From contig CAWDOR010000008.1 in assembly GCA_963804045.1 (NCBI GenBank), forward strand, positions 1 to 64,000: 64,000 nucleotides of DNA. Direction: 5' to 3'. Below, piece after piece: positions 54,648-62,883 of this stretch. Origin of the DNA: Rhodoblastus sp963804045. GTDB taxonomy: Bacteria > Pseudomonadota > Alphaproteobacteria > Rhizobiales > Beijerinckiaceae. Numbering within the stretch: the stretch's first letter is position 1; each line of letters starts with the position of its first letter. Position numbers and translations under genes: made by a program. The notes beneath the pieces were generated by a model. The model was not told the DNA's origin. It did no database searches and was given only the letters and a program-made list of their open reading frames with translations.

Positions 54648-55247
54648 ATGGATTCCCTGACGCTTTCGCCCCTCGCGCTCTTCCTCCAGGCGGGGCTGGT
54701 CGGCAAATCGGTGATGGCCGTGCTGGCCCTGGCCTCGGTCTGGTGCTGGCTGCTGATCGTCGAGGCCGTGTTCGGCCTGAAACGCCTGTCGGGCGCGCTG
54801 CGCGACCCCCAGGCGCCGCTGCTCGCCGAGGCCGACGCCCAAGGCGCCGATGAGGCGAAAATCCGCATCGCCGGCGAGACCGTGTCCGAACGGCGCGGCC
54901 GCGTCGCCGAAAAGCTGACCCGCGCCCATGTCGAAGTGCTGATGCAGGCCGAAGGCGGGCTGGCCAATCTCGCGGTGATTTCCTCGGTGTCGCCCTTCGT
55001 CGGCCTGTTCGGCACGGTCTGGGGGATCATGGCCAGCTTCGTCGGCATAGCCGCGGCGCGCGACACCTCGCTGGCCGTGGTCGCGCCGGGCATAGCCGAG
55101 GCGCTCGCCGCCACGGCCTATGGGCTGGCCGCCGCCATTCCCGCCTCCATCGCCTATAACCGGCTCGGCGCGGCCTTTTCCAGCCTGGGGCAAAAGCTGG
55201 TGCATCGCGCCGCCGACCGCGCCGCCGATCTCACCCGCGCCGCCTGA
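54648..55247 (+). CDS. exbB: ExbB-like proton channel (MotA/TolQ/ExbB)
   Basis: A 199-residue inner membrane protein of three segments (about 16-38, 107-130 and 142-165), with the family stretch ISSVSPFVGLFGTVWGIMASFVGIAA and GIAEALAATAYGLAAAIPASIAYN. It is the proton channel that energises TonB. The gene heads exbB-exbD-tonB, placed right after the copper receptors, so the TonB system is dedicated to this locus or at least encoded in it. Confidence 0.93.
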   Translation: MDSLTLSPLALFLQAGLVGKSVMAVLALASVWCWLLIVEAVFGLKRLSGALRDPQAPLLAEADAQGADEAKIRIAGETVSERRGRVAEKLTRAHVEVLMQAEGGLANLAVISSVSPFVGLFGTVWGIMASFVGIAAARDTSLAVVAPGIAEALAATAYGLAAAIPASIAYNRLGAAFSSLGQKLVHRAADRAADLTRAA

Positions 55248-55260
55248 GGAGTTTGAGGTC

Positions 55261-55707
55261 ATGGCCGGAGCGCCGCAACAAACCAATGGCCGTGCTGGCT
55301 TTTTCCGCCCCCAGGCCGACATCAATGTGACGCCGCTGGTCGACGTCATGCTGGTGCTGCTGATCATTTTCATGGTCACCGCGCCGCTGCTCGCCACCGG
55401 CGTAAAAGTCGATCTGCCGCAGGCCCAGGCGGCGAAACCGCTCGATCCCAAGGAGCCCGTGGTCGTCGCCATCGACCGCGACGGCAAGGTGGCGCTGGGG
55501 GCCGAGCAGGTGGAGCGCGCCGATCTCGTCGCGCGCGTAAAACTGGCGCTGGGCGACGATCTCACCCGTGTCGTCCACCTGCGCGGCGACAAGGAGGTCG
55601 CCTTCGGCCAGATCGTCGCCGTCATGGACGAGCTGGCGCATAATGGCGTGGTTCATCTGGCGATTGTCACCGATCCCAGCACGCGCGCGCCGGAGCTGAA
55701 GCCGTGA
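55261..55707 (+). CDS. exbD: ExbD-like biopolymer transport protein
   Basis: A 148-residue protein with one N-terminal helix (INVTPLVDVMLVLLIIFMV, proton-path Asp in VDVM) and a periplasmic domain. It is the ExbD partner of the ExbB gene 13 nt upstream; GAGGAG precedes the ATG. The stop overlaps the tonB start (GTGA). Confidence 0.93.
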   Translation: MAGAPQQTNGRAGFFRPQADINVTPLVDVMLVLLIIFMVTAPLLATGVKVDLPQAQAAKPLDPKEPVVVAIDRDGKVALGAEQVERADLVARVKLALGDDLTRVVHLRGDKEVAFGQIVAVMDELAHNGVVHLAIVTDPSTRAPELKP

Positions 55708-56501
55708 GCGCCGCCGCTTGCGCCGAGTCCGAGCCGCAGGCCGCGCCGGCGCTGCGGCCCGTCTGGCTGCGGCCCTTGGCGCTGGCGGCGATTCTCGCCG
55801 CCCATGGCGCGCTGCTGTTCGCCGTCCGCGCCAATGTCGAGCCGCCGCCCTCGCTCGAATCCCTGGAAGTTTCGCTGGTTCCGCTTGGCGACGCGCCGCA
55901 GGATCAAATGGCGCAGGAGGAGATCAAGCCGCAGCCCGAACCGCCGCCGCCCCCTCCGCCGCCGCCGCAACAGGCCGAACTGACCGCGCCGCCGCCGGAG
56001 CAGATCGCCCCGCAGGCCCCGCCGCTGCCGGTCGCCAAGCCCAAACCGATCGTCAAGCCGAAACCCAAGCCGGTGGTCGAGGAAGAGGACGACGAGCCTT
56101 CTCCGGCTGAATTGCGGCGCATCGCGGAAAAAAAACGCGAAGCCGCCGAGCGCCGGCGCAAGGCGCAGGAAGCGCGCCAGGCGGCGCGGCGCGGCGCGGC
56201 GGAAGGTTCGGCCCAGGCCAGCGGCGCGTCTCGCGCCAATTACGCCGGGCTGATCATCGCCGAGCTCAACCGCCACAAATTCTTCCCGGCGGCGGCGCGG
56301 GCGGCGGGCGAGGGCGGCTCCGTCGGCGTCGCCTTCACCATCGGCGCCTCGGGCCGGGTCGTCAGCCAGTCGATCACCAGCTCCTCGGGCAATGCCGCGC
56401 TGGACGGCGCCGCGCGCGTCATCATGAGCGCCATCCACGCCCCGCCGCCCCCCGGCGGCCAATTCTCCACCACCACCACGATCAAGTTCCATCTGAATTG
56501 A
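55704..56501 (+). CDS. tonB: TonB energy transducer
   Basis: A 265-residue protein with an N-terminal membrane anchor (about 21-41), a Pro-rich periplasmic span (PPPPPPPPPQQ, then KPKPIVKPKPKP), a charged Arg-rich helix and a C-terminal TonB domain (NYAGLIIAELNRHKFFPAAAR... VGVAFTIGASGRV... SSSGNAALDGAA). The GTG start overlaps the exbD stop by 4 nt, so translation is coupled. It should couple the proton gradient to the receptors of this locus. Confidence 0.94.
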   Translation: MSAAACAESEPQAAPALRPVWLRPLALAAILAAHGALLFAVRANVEPPPSLESLEVSLVPLGDAPQDQMAQEEIKPQPEPPPPPPPPPQQAELTAPPPEQIAPQAPPLPVAKPKPIVKPKPKPVVEEEDDEPSPAELRRIAEKKREAAERRRKAQEARQAARRGAAEGSAQASGASRANYAGLIIAELNRHKFFPAAARAAGEGGSVGVAFTIGASGRVVSQSITSSSGNAALDGAARVIMSAIHAPPPPGGQFSTTTTIKFHLN

Positions 56502-56559
56502 GCAGGCGCGGCCGGTTTTGGCCGCGACGGCGATATTTTTTCGCGGCGAAGGGTTTTCG

Positions 56560-56971
56560 ATGATTCGCAAGATGTTCGCCGTTGTCTTGTCTCTGGCCCC
56601 GCTTGCGCCGCTTCATGCGGAAGACGCGTCGAATTCAGGTTTCGAACTCGCAGGGGGTCATGCCGGGCGAAGAGGCGGGCTGGGCGCCAAGCCTTGGGGC
56701 GCAGCGGGCGAGTTATGCCCGGCTGGTTCTCACCGAACTGAGCCGCAGGAAATTTTATCCGAGCGCGGCGCGCGCCGCGCGCATCGGCGGCTCGGTTGGC
56801 GTCGCCTTCCTGATCGGCCCGTCGGGGCGGGTGATTTCTTCGTCCATCACCCGTTCTTCGGGCAATGAATGGCTCGACGCGGCGGCGCTCAGCATATTGG
56901 CCGCCCTTCACGCGCCGCCGCCGCCCGGGGGGCGCTTTTCAACCCGCACCAACATCCTCTTCCATCCTTGA
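56560..56971 (+). CDS. Short TonB-C-domain protein, frameshifted
   Basis: The protein starts MIRKMFAVVLSLAPLAPLHAED, a signal peptide, and then soon reads a TonB C-terminal domain (ASYARLVLTELSRRKFYPSAAR, SSGNEWLDAAALSILAALH). The frame shifts in the G-run 56653-56657; removing one G restores a protein of about 136 residues. Unlike the tonB gene just before it, it has no Pro-rich span and no membrane anchor other than a signal peptide, so it cannot reach across the periplasm in the usual way. It is probably a duplicate of the tonB 3' half given a new signal sequence. Confidence 0.75.
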
Positions 56972-57049
56972 TTGGCCCCGGACGGCGCCGGCCGCCCTTT
57001 TTTGGCCGCGCGGCGAAGCCTATATTCCGGGGCAGGGAAGGGGATTCGC

Positions 57050-58462
57050 ATGATCCGCAAGATTTTCGCCGCCGCTTTGCTGACTGTCGCCGCGGCTTTG
57101 TCCGCTTTCGCTGCCTGGCCGCTCGCCGCCGAGCCTCTAAAACAGCCGCCGGCGGCCAAGCCCGAGATCACCTTGAGCTTCGCGCCCATCGTCAAAAAGG
57201 CGGCGCCGGCGGTGGTCAATGTCTATGCCCAGCGGGTCGAGCGCCAGCCGCGCAATCCTCTGTTCGACGATCCCGTGTTTCAGCGCTTTTTCGGCCAGCA
57301 GCCCGGCAATCACACCACGCAATCGCTGGGCTCCGGCGTGATCGTCGATTCGTCCGGCCTGGTGGTCACCAATCACCATGTCATCGAGGGCATGACCAGC
57401 GTCAAAGTGGCGCTGGCCGACCGCCGCGAATTCCCCGCCCAGATCGTTTTGCGCGATCCGCGCTCCGATCTCGCCATTTTGCGCATAGACAGCGACGAGA
57501 AAAACTTTCCGGTGCTGGAAATGGGCGACAGCGACGCGCTCGAAGTCGGCGATTTGACGCTGGCCATAGGCGATCCCTTCGGCGTCGGCCAGACGGTCAC
57601 CCAGGGCATTGTCTCGGCGCTGGCGCGGACCCAGATCGGCATCAGCGATTACGGCTTCTTCATCCAGACCGACGCGGCGGTCAATCCCGGCAATTCCGGC
57701 GGCGCGCTGGTCGACATGCAGGGGCGGCTGATTGGCGTCAACTCGGCGATTTTCTCGCAATCGGGCGGCTCGGTCGGCATTGGCTTCGCCATTCCCGTCA
57801 ATATGGTCAAGAATGTCGTCGCCGCCGCGAGGAATGGCGGCAAGGAAGTGCGCCGCCCCTGGCTCGGCGCGACATTGCAGGGCCTGTCGCGCGAACTCGC
57901 CGAAAGCTTGCGCCTCGACCGGCCCTCCGGCGCCTTGGTCGCCGAGGTCGATCCCCATGGCCCGGCGGCGGAAGGCGGGCTGCAACAGGGCGATGTCATC
58001 GTCGCCATCGACGGCCAGGAGGTCGCCGATCCCGGCGGCGTCGGCTACAGATTGGGCGCGAAAACCATTGGCGGAACGGCCTCGCTCTCGGTGCGCCGCG
58101 ACGGCAAGGCGCTCATCGTGCCGCTGGCGCTGACCGCCGCGCCGGAAAAACCGCCGCGCGAAAAAATCACGCTCAAGGGCGGCTCGCCTTTCGCCGGCGC
58201 CACCGTGGTCAATATTTCCCCGGCGACCATCGAGGAATTTTCGCTGGCCAACGCCCATGAGGGCGTGGCTGTGATCGATGTGGCCGAAAATTCGGTGGCG
58301 GCCATGGTCGGCTTCCAGAAGGGCGACGTCATCCTCGCGGTGAATGGCGACAAGATCGCAGCCACCCGCGATCTCGACCGCGCCTCCGCGACCAAGCCCT
58401 ATGTGTGGAAATTTACCATCAATCGCGGCGGCCAGGCGATCACCAGCGTGATCGGGGGGTGA
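57050..58462 (+). CDS. Do-like periplasmic serine protease (DegP/DegQ/HtrA)
   Basis: A 470-residue protein: signal peptide (1-27), trypsin-like domain with H110 (VVTNHHVIEG), D140 (RSDLAIL) and S216 (NPGNSGGAL), then two PDZ domains (about 280-370 and 385-470). HtrA proteases degrade or refold damaged envelope proteins. AAGGGG lies 6 nt before the ATG at 57050. Its first residues (MIRKIFAAAL) resemble those of the gene just before it. Confidence 0.94.
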   Translation: MIRKIFAAALLTVAAALSAFAAWPLAAEPLKQPPAAKPEITLSFAPIVKKAAPAVVNVYAQRVERQPRNPLFDDPVFQRFFGQQPGNHTTQSLGSGVIVDSSGLVVTNHHVIEGMTSVKVALADRREFPAQIVLRDPRSDLAILRIDSDEKNFPVLEMGDSDALEVGDLTLAIGDPFGVGQTVTQGIVSALARTQIGISDYGFFIQTDAAVNPGNSGGALVDMQGRLIGVNSAIFSQSGGSVGIGFAIPVNMVKNVVAAARNGGKEVRRPWLGATLQGLSRELAESLRLDRPSGALVAEVDPHGPAAEGGLQQGDVIVAIDGQEVADPGGVGYRLGAKTIGGTASLSVRRDGKALIVPLALTAAPEKPPREKITLKGGSPFAGATVVNISPATIEEFSLANAHEGVAVIDVAENSVAAMVGFQKGDVILAVNGDKIAATRDLDRASATKPYVWKFTINRGGQAITSVIGG

Positions 58463-58523
58463 AGGCGCGCGCCTTTTGTTATAGCCTCCCGATGGGTGCA
58501 GTTTCATTGGAGCCCGGCGCGCG

Positions 58524-58802
58524 ATGAGCAGAATATTTCACGGGATCGTCACCTATCACTGGAGCACGACCCTGCTGCTGATGGGTCTGTTTTCCGCGCT
58601 CGGGGCCTTGGCCTCCTATAATATTTTCGTCCAGCTCGCCGCCAATTTCCGTTTTCTCGGCGAGCACGGCGTCATGGCGATCATGGAAGGCGCGCTGGTC
58701 CAGCTCGGAGGCCTGCTGGTCTCCGGCTATTTCGCCTTGGCCATGTATCTCGGCTTCAAGGCCTGCGAGCACGTGCTGATGGACAGGATTTTCGGCAAGT
58801 GA
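58524..58802 (+). CDS. Small hypothetical membrane protein
   Basis: A 92-residue protein with two or three hydrophobic segments (TTLLLMGLFSALGALASYNIFVQLA; LVQLGGLLVSGYFALAMYLGF) and a short C-terminal basic tail. I do not recognise the family. It follows the protease gene by 61 nt on the same strand and is convergent with the flavin reductase gene, whose stop lies at the next base. Confidence 0.65.
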   Translation: MSRIFHGIVTYHWSTTLLLMGLFSALGALASYNIFVQLAANFRFLGEHGVMAIMEGALVQLGGLLVSGYFALAMYLGFKACEHVLMDRIFGK

Positions 58803-59408
58803 TCAGCCGGGCCGCGCCATTTCGAACATCTCGCCAATCACGGCGTAATCCGCCGCATAGCCGCAGCGCATCAGCGGATTGGCGGCCGAGAGATCGAACC
58901 TGCCGTCGCGAATAAGGGCGTCGGCGATGTGAACGCCGACCACCTGTCCGATGGTCAGGATCGCCCCGGTTTCGGCGCCCTCAACGTCTTTCAGGCGGAA
59001 AATCTGCGTCACCTTGCATTCCAGCCCGCACGGGCTGGTTTTTACGCGCGGAGCCTTGACCAGCACGCAATTCGCCATCTCCAATCCCGCGTATAAAAAT
59101 TCGTTTTGGCCGCGCGGCAGCGACGCGGAGCTGGCGTTCATCGCTTCGCGCAACTCGAATGTCGCCATGTTCCAGACGAATTCGCCGCTCTCTTCGGCGA
59201 AGGCGGCGCTATCCTTCGCGCCTTCGCTGGAAAAGGCCAGCAGCGGCGGGGCGCCGCCGACGGCGTTGAAGAAACTATAGGGCGCCAGATTGATCGCGCC
59301 TTGGCGCGAACGCGTGGAAATCCAGCCGATCGGCCTGGGCGCCACCATGGCCTTGATGGGGTCGTGAGGCAGCCGCGCGCGGTCGCGCCGGTCGGTCGGA
59401 TAAAACAT
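58803..59408 (-). CDS. Flavin reductase-family protein (FMN-binding split barrel)
   Basis: A 201-residue protein of the DIM6/NTAB flavin reductase family. FMN-binding marks are MVAPRPIGWISTRSRQGAINLAPYSFFNAV near residue 20 and the GEFVWNMAT stretch. It probably reduces free FMN with NAD(P)H, or is a component of a two-component monooxygenase. The ATG at 59408 shares one base with the upstream stop (TGATG), so translation is coupled; a GTG one codon earlier is less likely. Confidence 0.88.
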   Translation of the reverse strand: MFYPTDRRDRARLPHDPIKAMVAPRPIGWISTRSRQGAINLAPYSFFNAVGGAPPLLAFSSEGAKDSAAFAEESGEFVWNMATFELREAMNASSASLPRGQNEFLYAGLEMANCVLVKAPRVKTSPCGLECKVTQIFRLKDVEGAETGAILTIGQVVGVHIADALIRDGRFDLSAANPLMRCGYAADYAVIGEMFEMARPG

Positions 59409-60145
59409 CACTCGTCCCCGTGCATGCGGGCCAGAATGGTCTCGGCGGAATAATTCTCGCCCGAGGACATGGCGCAGACCCGCGAGAGCTGATTATAGGG
59501 CAGGCCGGTCTCCTCCCGCCATTGGGTGAAGACGGCCTGTATGCGCGTCAGGTCGCCCTTGGACGTCGCTTTTTCCGAAAGCTCGAGCCCCGCCTCGCGC
59601 AGGGTGGACACCACATCCCGCGACAGGATGAAGCAGTCGAAGCCGACATGGCGCAGAAAAATTTGCCCGGTCGCGCCGCCGAGCCGCGCGCCATGCTTGC
59701 CGAGATAGGCCAGCAGGCCGATTTCGTCATCGCCAGGCCAATCGGCGAGGAAGCGCCCGAACCCGCCCTTGTCCGCCGCGATCCGCGCGACAAAGCCGGC
59801 ATTGGCGCGCACGGCGGCGATTTTGCCGGCATGGCGGACAATGCGCGCGTCGCGCGCCAGCCTTTCCCAGAATTCATCCGGCTCGAAATTCAGCCGGGCA
59901 ATGTCGAACCCCTCGAAAGCCGCCTCGAAACCGGGCCATTTCGTCTCGATCACGCGCCAGACAAATCCGGCGCAGAAAATCCGCCTGGTCATTTCCGCGA
60001 GAAAGCGGTCGTCTGGCGTCGCGACCAGCGCGGCGCGGTCGGGCGCCGGCGGCAAGAGCGCGCGCAAAGCCTCGTCGCCGCCCTTGCGCAGCGCCGCGCG
60101 CCGCCAAATTGGCTGGAAATCAACGCTTGCCGTCTTGTTTGTCAT
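59408..60145 (-). CDS. DNA-3-methyladenine glycosylase I-like protein
   Basis: A 245-residue protein that resembles Tag: the core FCAGFVWRVIETKWPGFEAAFEGFDIARLNFEP and ARDARIVRHAGKIAAVRANA matches the glycosylase fold, and FLRHVGFDCFILSRDVVSTL the C-terminal part. It should excise alkylated adenine from DNA. The zinc-binding Cys and His of the Escherichia coli enzyme are not clearly in place, so it belongs to a divergent branch. The start is set at 60145; earlier ATGs at 60169 and 60181 are possible. Confidence 0.78.
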   Translation of the reverse strand: MTNKTASVDFQPIWRRAALRKGGDEALRALLPPAPDRAALVATPDDRFLAEMTRRIFCAGFVWRVIETKWPGFEAAFEGFDIARLNFEPDEFWERLARDARIVRHAGKIAAVRANAGFVARIAADKGGFGRFLADWPGDDEIGLLAYLGKHGARLGGATGQIFLRHVGFDCFILSRDVVSTLREAGLELSEKATSKGDLTRIQAVFTQWREETGLPYNQLSRVCAMSSGENYSAETILARMHGDE

Positions 60146-60287
60146 ATCCGTAGTTTCCGCAAACTGCATGCCGGCCAACATTCTGAATTATATCGAAAAA
60201 AGCCAATGCCGGTCAGCCAGGCGCAAGCATTGACGCCTAGCCTCCGGCGCATTCGAGCAGATCTTGCTGTTTTTTGGGAGTGGTGAA

Positions 60288-61997
60288 ATGGCGGCGGGCG
60301 CATTCAATTCGATCGGCGGACGGTTGGCCTTGCTGGTGGCTATGGCCATGGCGACGATCTTTTTTGTCATGGGTGGCGGCTATTACGCTTTTTCGCAATT
60401 GCGCATTGGCGGCCCCGTCTATCAGCGGCTCGCCGATAATTTCGTCCTCTCCAATGACGCCGAGCCGCCGGCGCTGTTTGTCGTCGAGCCCTATCTCACT
60501 TTGTCGCAGGCGGTCGACGCCATGAGCGGGCGGGCGCGCGAGACGCTGCACAAGACCTTTTCCGAGCAAAGGCAGGGATTCGAGGAGCGCTACACATTCT
60601 GGCGGGGCGCCGCCCTGTCGCCCGAGGCGCGCCGCCTGCTCGACGGTCCGGTTCATGACGAGGCGGAGAAAATCTTCGATCTCGCCGAAAAGGAGATGTT
60701 TCCGGCGCTGGCGCGCGACGAGGCGGCGACCGCGCAAAAGGCCTTTCTCGACATGGCCCCGGCCTATGAGCGCCATCATGCGGCGGTGCTGGAGCTGATC
60801 AAGCTGATCGACGGCGAACATGCGGCGCTCGAGGCCGAAGCGGCGAGCGTGGCGGCGCGGCTGCAAGTTTTGGTCGCCGGCGGGGTCGTCGTCGCCATCG
60901 GCCTGTTCGGCTTCGTCGCCTGGCGCGTGCGCCGTTCGATCCTGGCGCCGCTGTCGCGCATCGAGACCAGCGTGAAGAAACTTGGCGCCGGCGCCACCGA
61001 CGAGCCTGTGCCGGATCAGCAAAGGGCCGACGAATTGGGCCCGCTGGCGCGCGCGCTGGAAGGCTGGCGCGGCGCCTTGATCTCCGAGCGCGGCAAGCGC
61101 GACGCCGAGCGCCGCGAGGCCGAGGCGGCGGTGCGGCGCAAGGACGAGGCGGATCGCGCCGTCGCCGCCTTCCGCCAGGGCGTGGACACGGTGATGCGCG
61201 AGGTCGGCCAGGCCGTGGCGCGCATGGAGGGCACGGCGCGGGCGCTGGACAATAACGCGACCGGCGGCCGGCGGCTGGCGGGCGACGTCACGGAGGCCTC
61301 GCGCCTCGCCGCCTCTTCGGTGCAGACGCTGGCCGCGGCGGCGGAGCAATTGACCGCGACGGTGCGCGAGGTCGGCGGACAGGTGCGATCGGCGGCGGAA
61401 ACCTCGGCTCAGGCGGTGCGCGGCGCCGATGTGCTGCGCAATGTGGTCGGACGCATGCGCGGCGCCAGCGACGCCATAGCCGGCGTCGTCGGGCTGATCG
61501 TCGATATCGCCGACAAGACCAATCTGCTGGCGCTCAACGCCACGATCGAGGCGGCGGGCGCCGGCGAGGCCGGGCGCGGTTTTGCGGTGGTCGCCAATGA
61601 AGTGAAGATTCTCGCCAATCAGACGGCTTCCGCCACGGGCGACATTCGCGGTCAAGTCCAGGCTGTGCAGGAGGCCGCGCATGAGGCGAGCCGCGCCATC
61701 GAGGAGATCGCGCAGGCCATCGGCCATGTGGACGCGATCTCCGTGGCCATAGCCTCGGCGGTCGCGCAGCAGGGCGCGGCGACCGAGGAAATCGCCCGCT
61801 CCATCGCCGTGGCCTCGCAGGGATCGAACGCGGTCGCCGCCAATGCCGACCAGGTGCATCGCTCGACCGAGGACACCGCGCAATCGGCGGACGAGGTCGG
61901 CGCCGTGGCCGGAGAACTGGCGCGGCTCTCCACCACGCTCAGCCGCCATATCGACGCCTTCCTCGTCTCGGCGGATGCGACGCGCCGCGCGGCCTAG
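60288..61997 (+). CDS. Methyl-accepting chemotaxis protein
   Basis: A 569-residue receptor: N-terminal membrane segment (about 8-38), periplasmic helical sensor (about 40-195), second segment (196-220), HAMP domain (VRRSILAPLSRIETSVKKL) and a long cytoplasmic signalling helix pair. The CheW/CheA-contact hairpin is IVDIADKTNLLALNATIEAAGAGEAGRGFAVVANEVKILANQT near residue 410. The ATG at 60288 follows GGGAG. The ligand is not apparent. No chemotaxis kinase genes lie in the window. Confidence 0.94.
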   Translation: MAAGAFNSIGGRLALLVAMAMATIFFVMGGGYYAFSQLRIGGPVYQRLADNFVLSNDAEPPALFVVEPYLTLSQAVDAMSGRARETLHKTFSEQRQGFEERYTFWRGAALSPEARRLLDGPVHDEAEKIFDLAEKEMFPALARDEAATAQKAFLDMAPAYERHHAAVLELIKLIDGEHAALEAEAASVAARLQVLVAGGVVVAIGLFGFVAWRVRRSILAPLSRIETSVKKLGAGATDEPVPDQQRADELGPLARALEGWRGALISERGKRDAERREAEAAVRRKDEADRAVAAFRQGVDTVMREVGQAVARMEGTARALDNNATGGRRLAGDVTEASRLAASSVQTLAAAAEQLTATVREVGGQVRSAAETSAQAVRGADVLRNVVGRMRGASDAIAGVVGLIVDIADKTNLLALNATIEAAGAGEAGRGFAVVANEVKILANQTASATGDIRGQVQAVQEAAHEASRAIEEIAQAIGHVDAISVAIASAVAQQGAATEEIARSIAVASQGSNAVAANADQVHRSTEDTAQSADEVGAVAGELARLSTTLSRHIDAFLVSADATRRAA

Positions 61998-62096
61998 CGC
62001 ATCGTCCCGAAAAGTTGCAGACTTTTCGGGCAAGATGATGCGCCAAACCAAACCCATCGTCCCGAAAAGTTGCAGACTTTTCGGGCAAGACGATGC
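61995..62096. repeat. Tandem palindromic repeats between convergent genes
   Basis: Two nearly identical units (61995-62041 and 62053-62096), each a perfect 10-bp stem CCCGAAAAGT/ACTTTTCGGG with loop TGCAG, set in outer arms GCGCATC...GATGCGC. They lie between the convergent chemotaxis and glutathione transferase genes and likely act as a two-way terminator. The same core recurs at 22638 and, decayed, at 40038. Confidence 0.85.
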
Positions 62097-62111
62097 GCTA
62101 AAACCAACGCC

Positions 62112-62814
62112 CTAGCGTTTGAGAGACGCCGCCGTCTGGCCGAACAAGACCTTCTTGTCTTCTTCGCTCATCGTGGTTTCCGGCCGATATTTCGGCCCGA
62201 GCTCATAGGCGCGCTGCACGGCGGGGCGCGCCCGGATCGTGTCGAACCAGCGGCGCAGATGTGGGAAGTCGTCGAGATTTCTGGCCCTGGTTCTTCCACG
62301 GCACGATCCAGGGATAGGCGGCCATGTCGGCGATGGAATAATCGCCGGCAATGAAGGCCCCGGTCTTGCCCAATTGGCCGTCGAGCACGCCATAGAGGCG
62401 GTTGGTCTCCTTGACATAGCGGTCGATGGCGTAGGGCAGCTTTTCCGGCGCGTAAATGGCGAAATGGTGGTTCTGCCCGGCCATGGGCCCAAGGCCGCCC
62501 ATCTGCCAATAGAGCCATTGCAGCACGCCGAATTTTTCGCGCTGGCTTTTCGGCAGGAATTTTCCGGTCTTTTCGCCGAGATATTCGAGAATGGCGCCGG
62601 ATTCGAACAGCGACAGCGGCGCGCCGCCGTCGGCCGGCGCGTGGTCGATAATGGCGGGCATGCGGTTGTTGGGGGCGATGGCGAGAAAATCCGGCTTGAA
62701 CTGGTCGCCGGCGCCTATGTTCACCGGTTGGATTTCATAGGGCAGCCCGGCCTCCTCGAGAAACATCGTGATCTTGTGGCCATTGGGCGTCGGCCAGTAA
62801 AAAAGCTCGATCAT
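62112..62814 (-). CDS. Glutathione S-transferase (Ure2p/YfcG-like), frameshifted
   Basis: The thioredoxin-like N-terminal domain starts MIELFYWPTPNGHKITMFLEE and has the SLFESGAILEYL glutathione loop; a helical C-terminal domain follows. Near 62278-62280 (three T on the plus strand) the frame slips, so the written protein ends in an unrelated Arg-rich tail at 62203 while the other frame continues as NLDDFPHLRRWFDTIRARPAVQRAYELG to the stop at 62112. Removing one base restores about 234 residues. YfcG-type enzymes reduce disulfides with glutathione. Homopolymer error is likely. Confidence 0.87.
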
Positions 62815-62883
62815 TTGGACTTCCCTCGCCAGGATTTTGTTCGGATGTTAAACATGGGGGCCAAATCGTCCAAGGGGAAGTCC

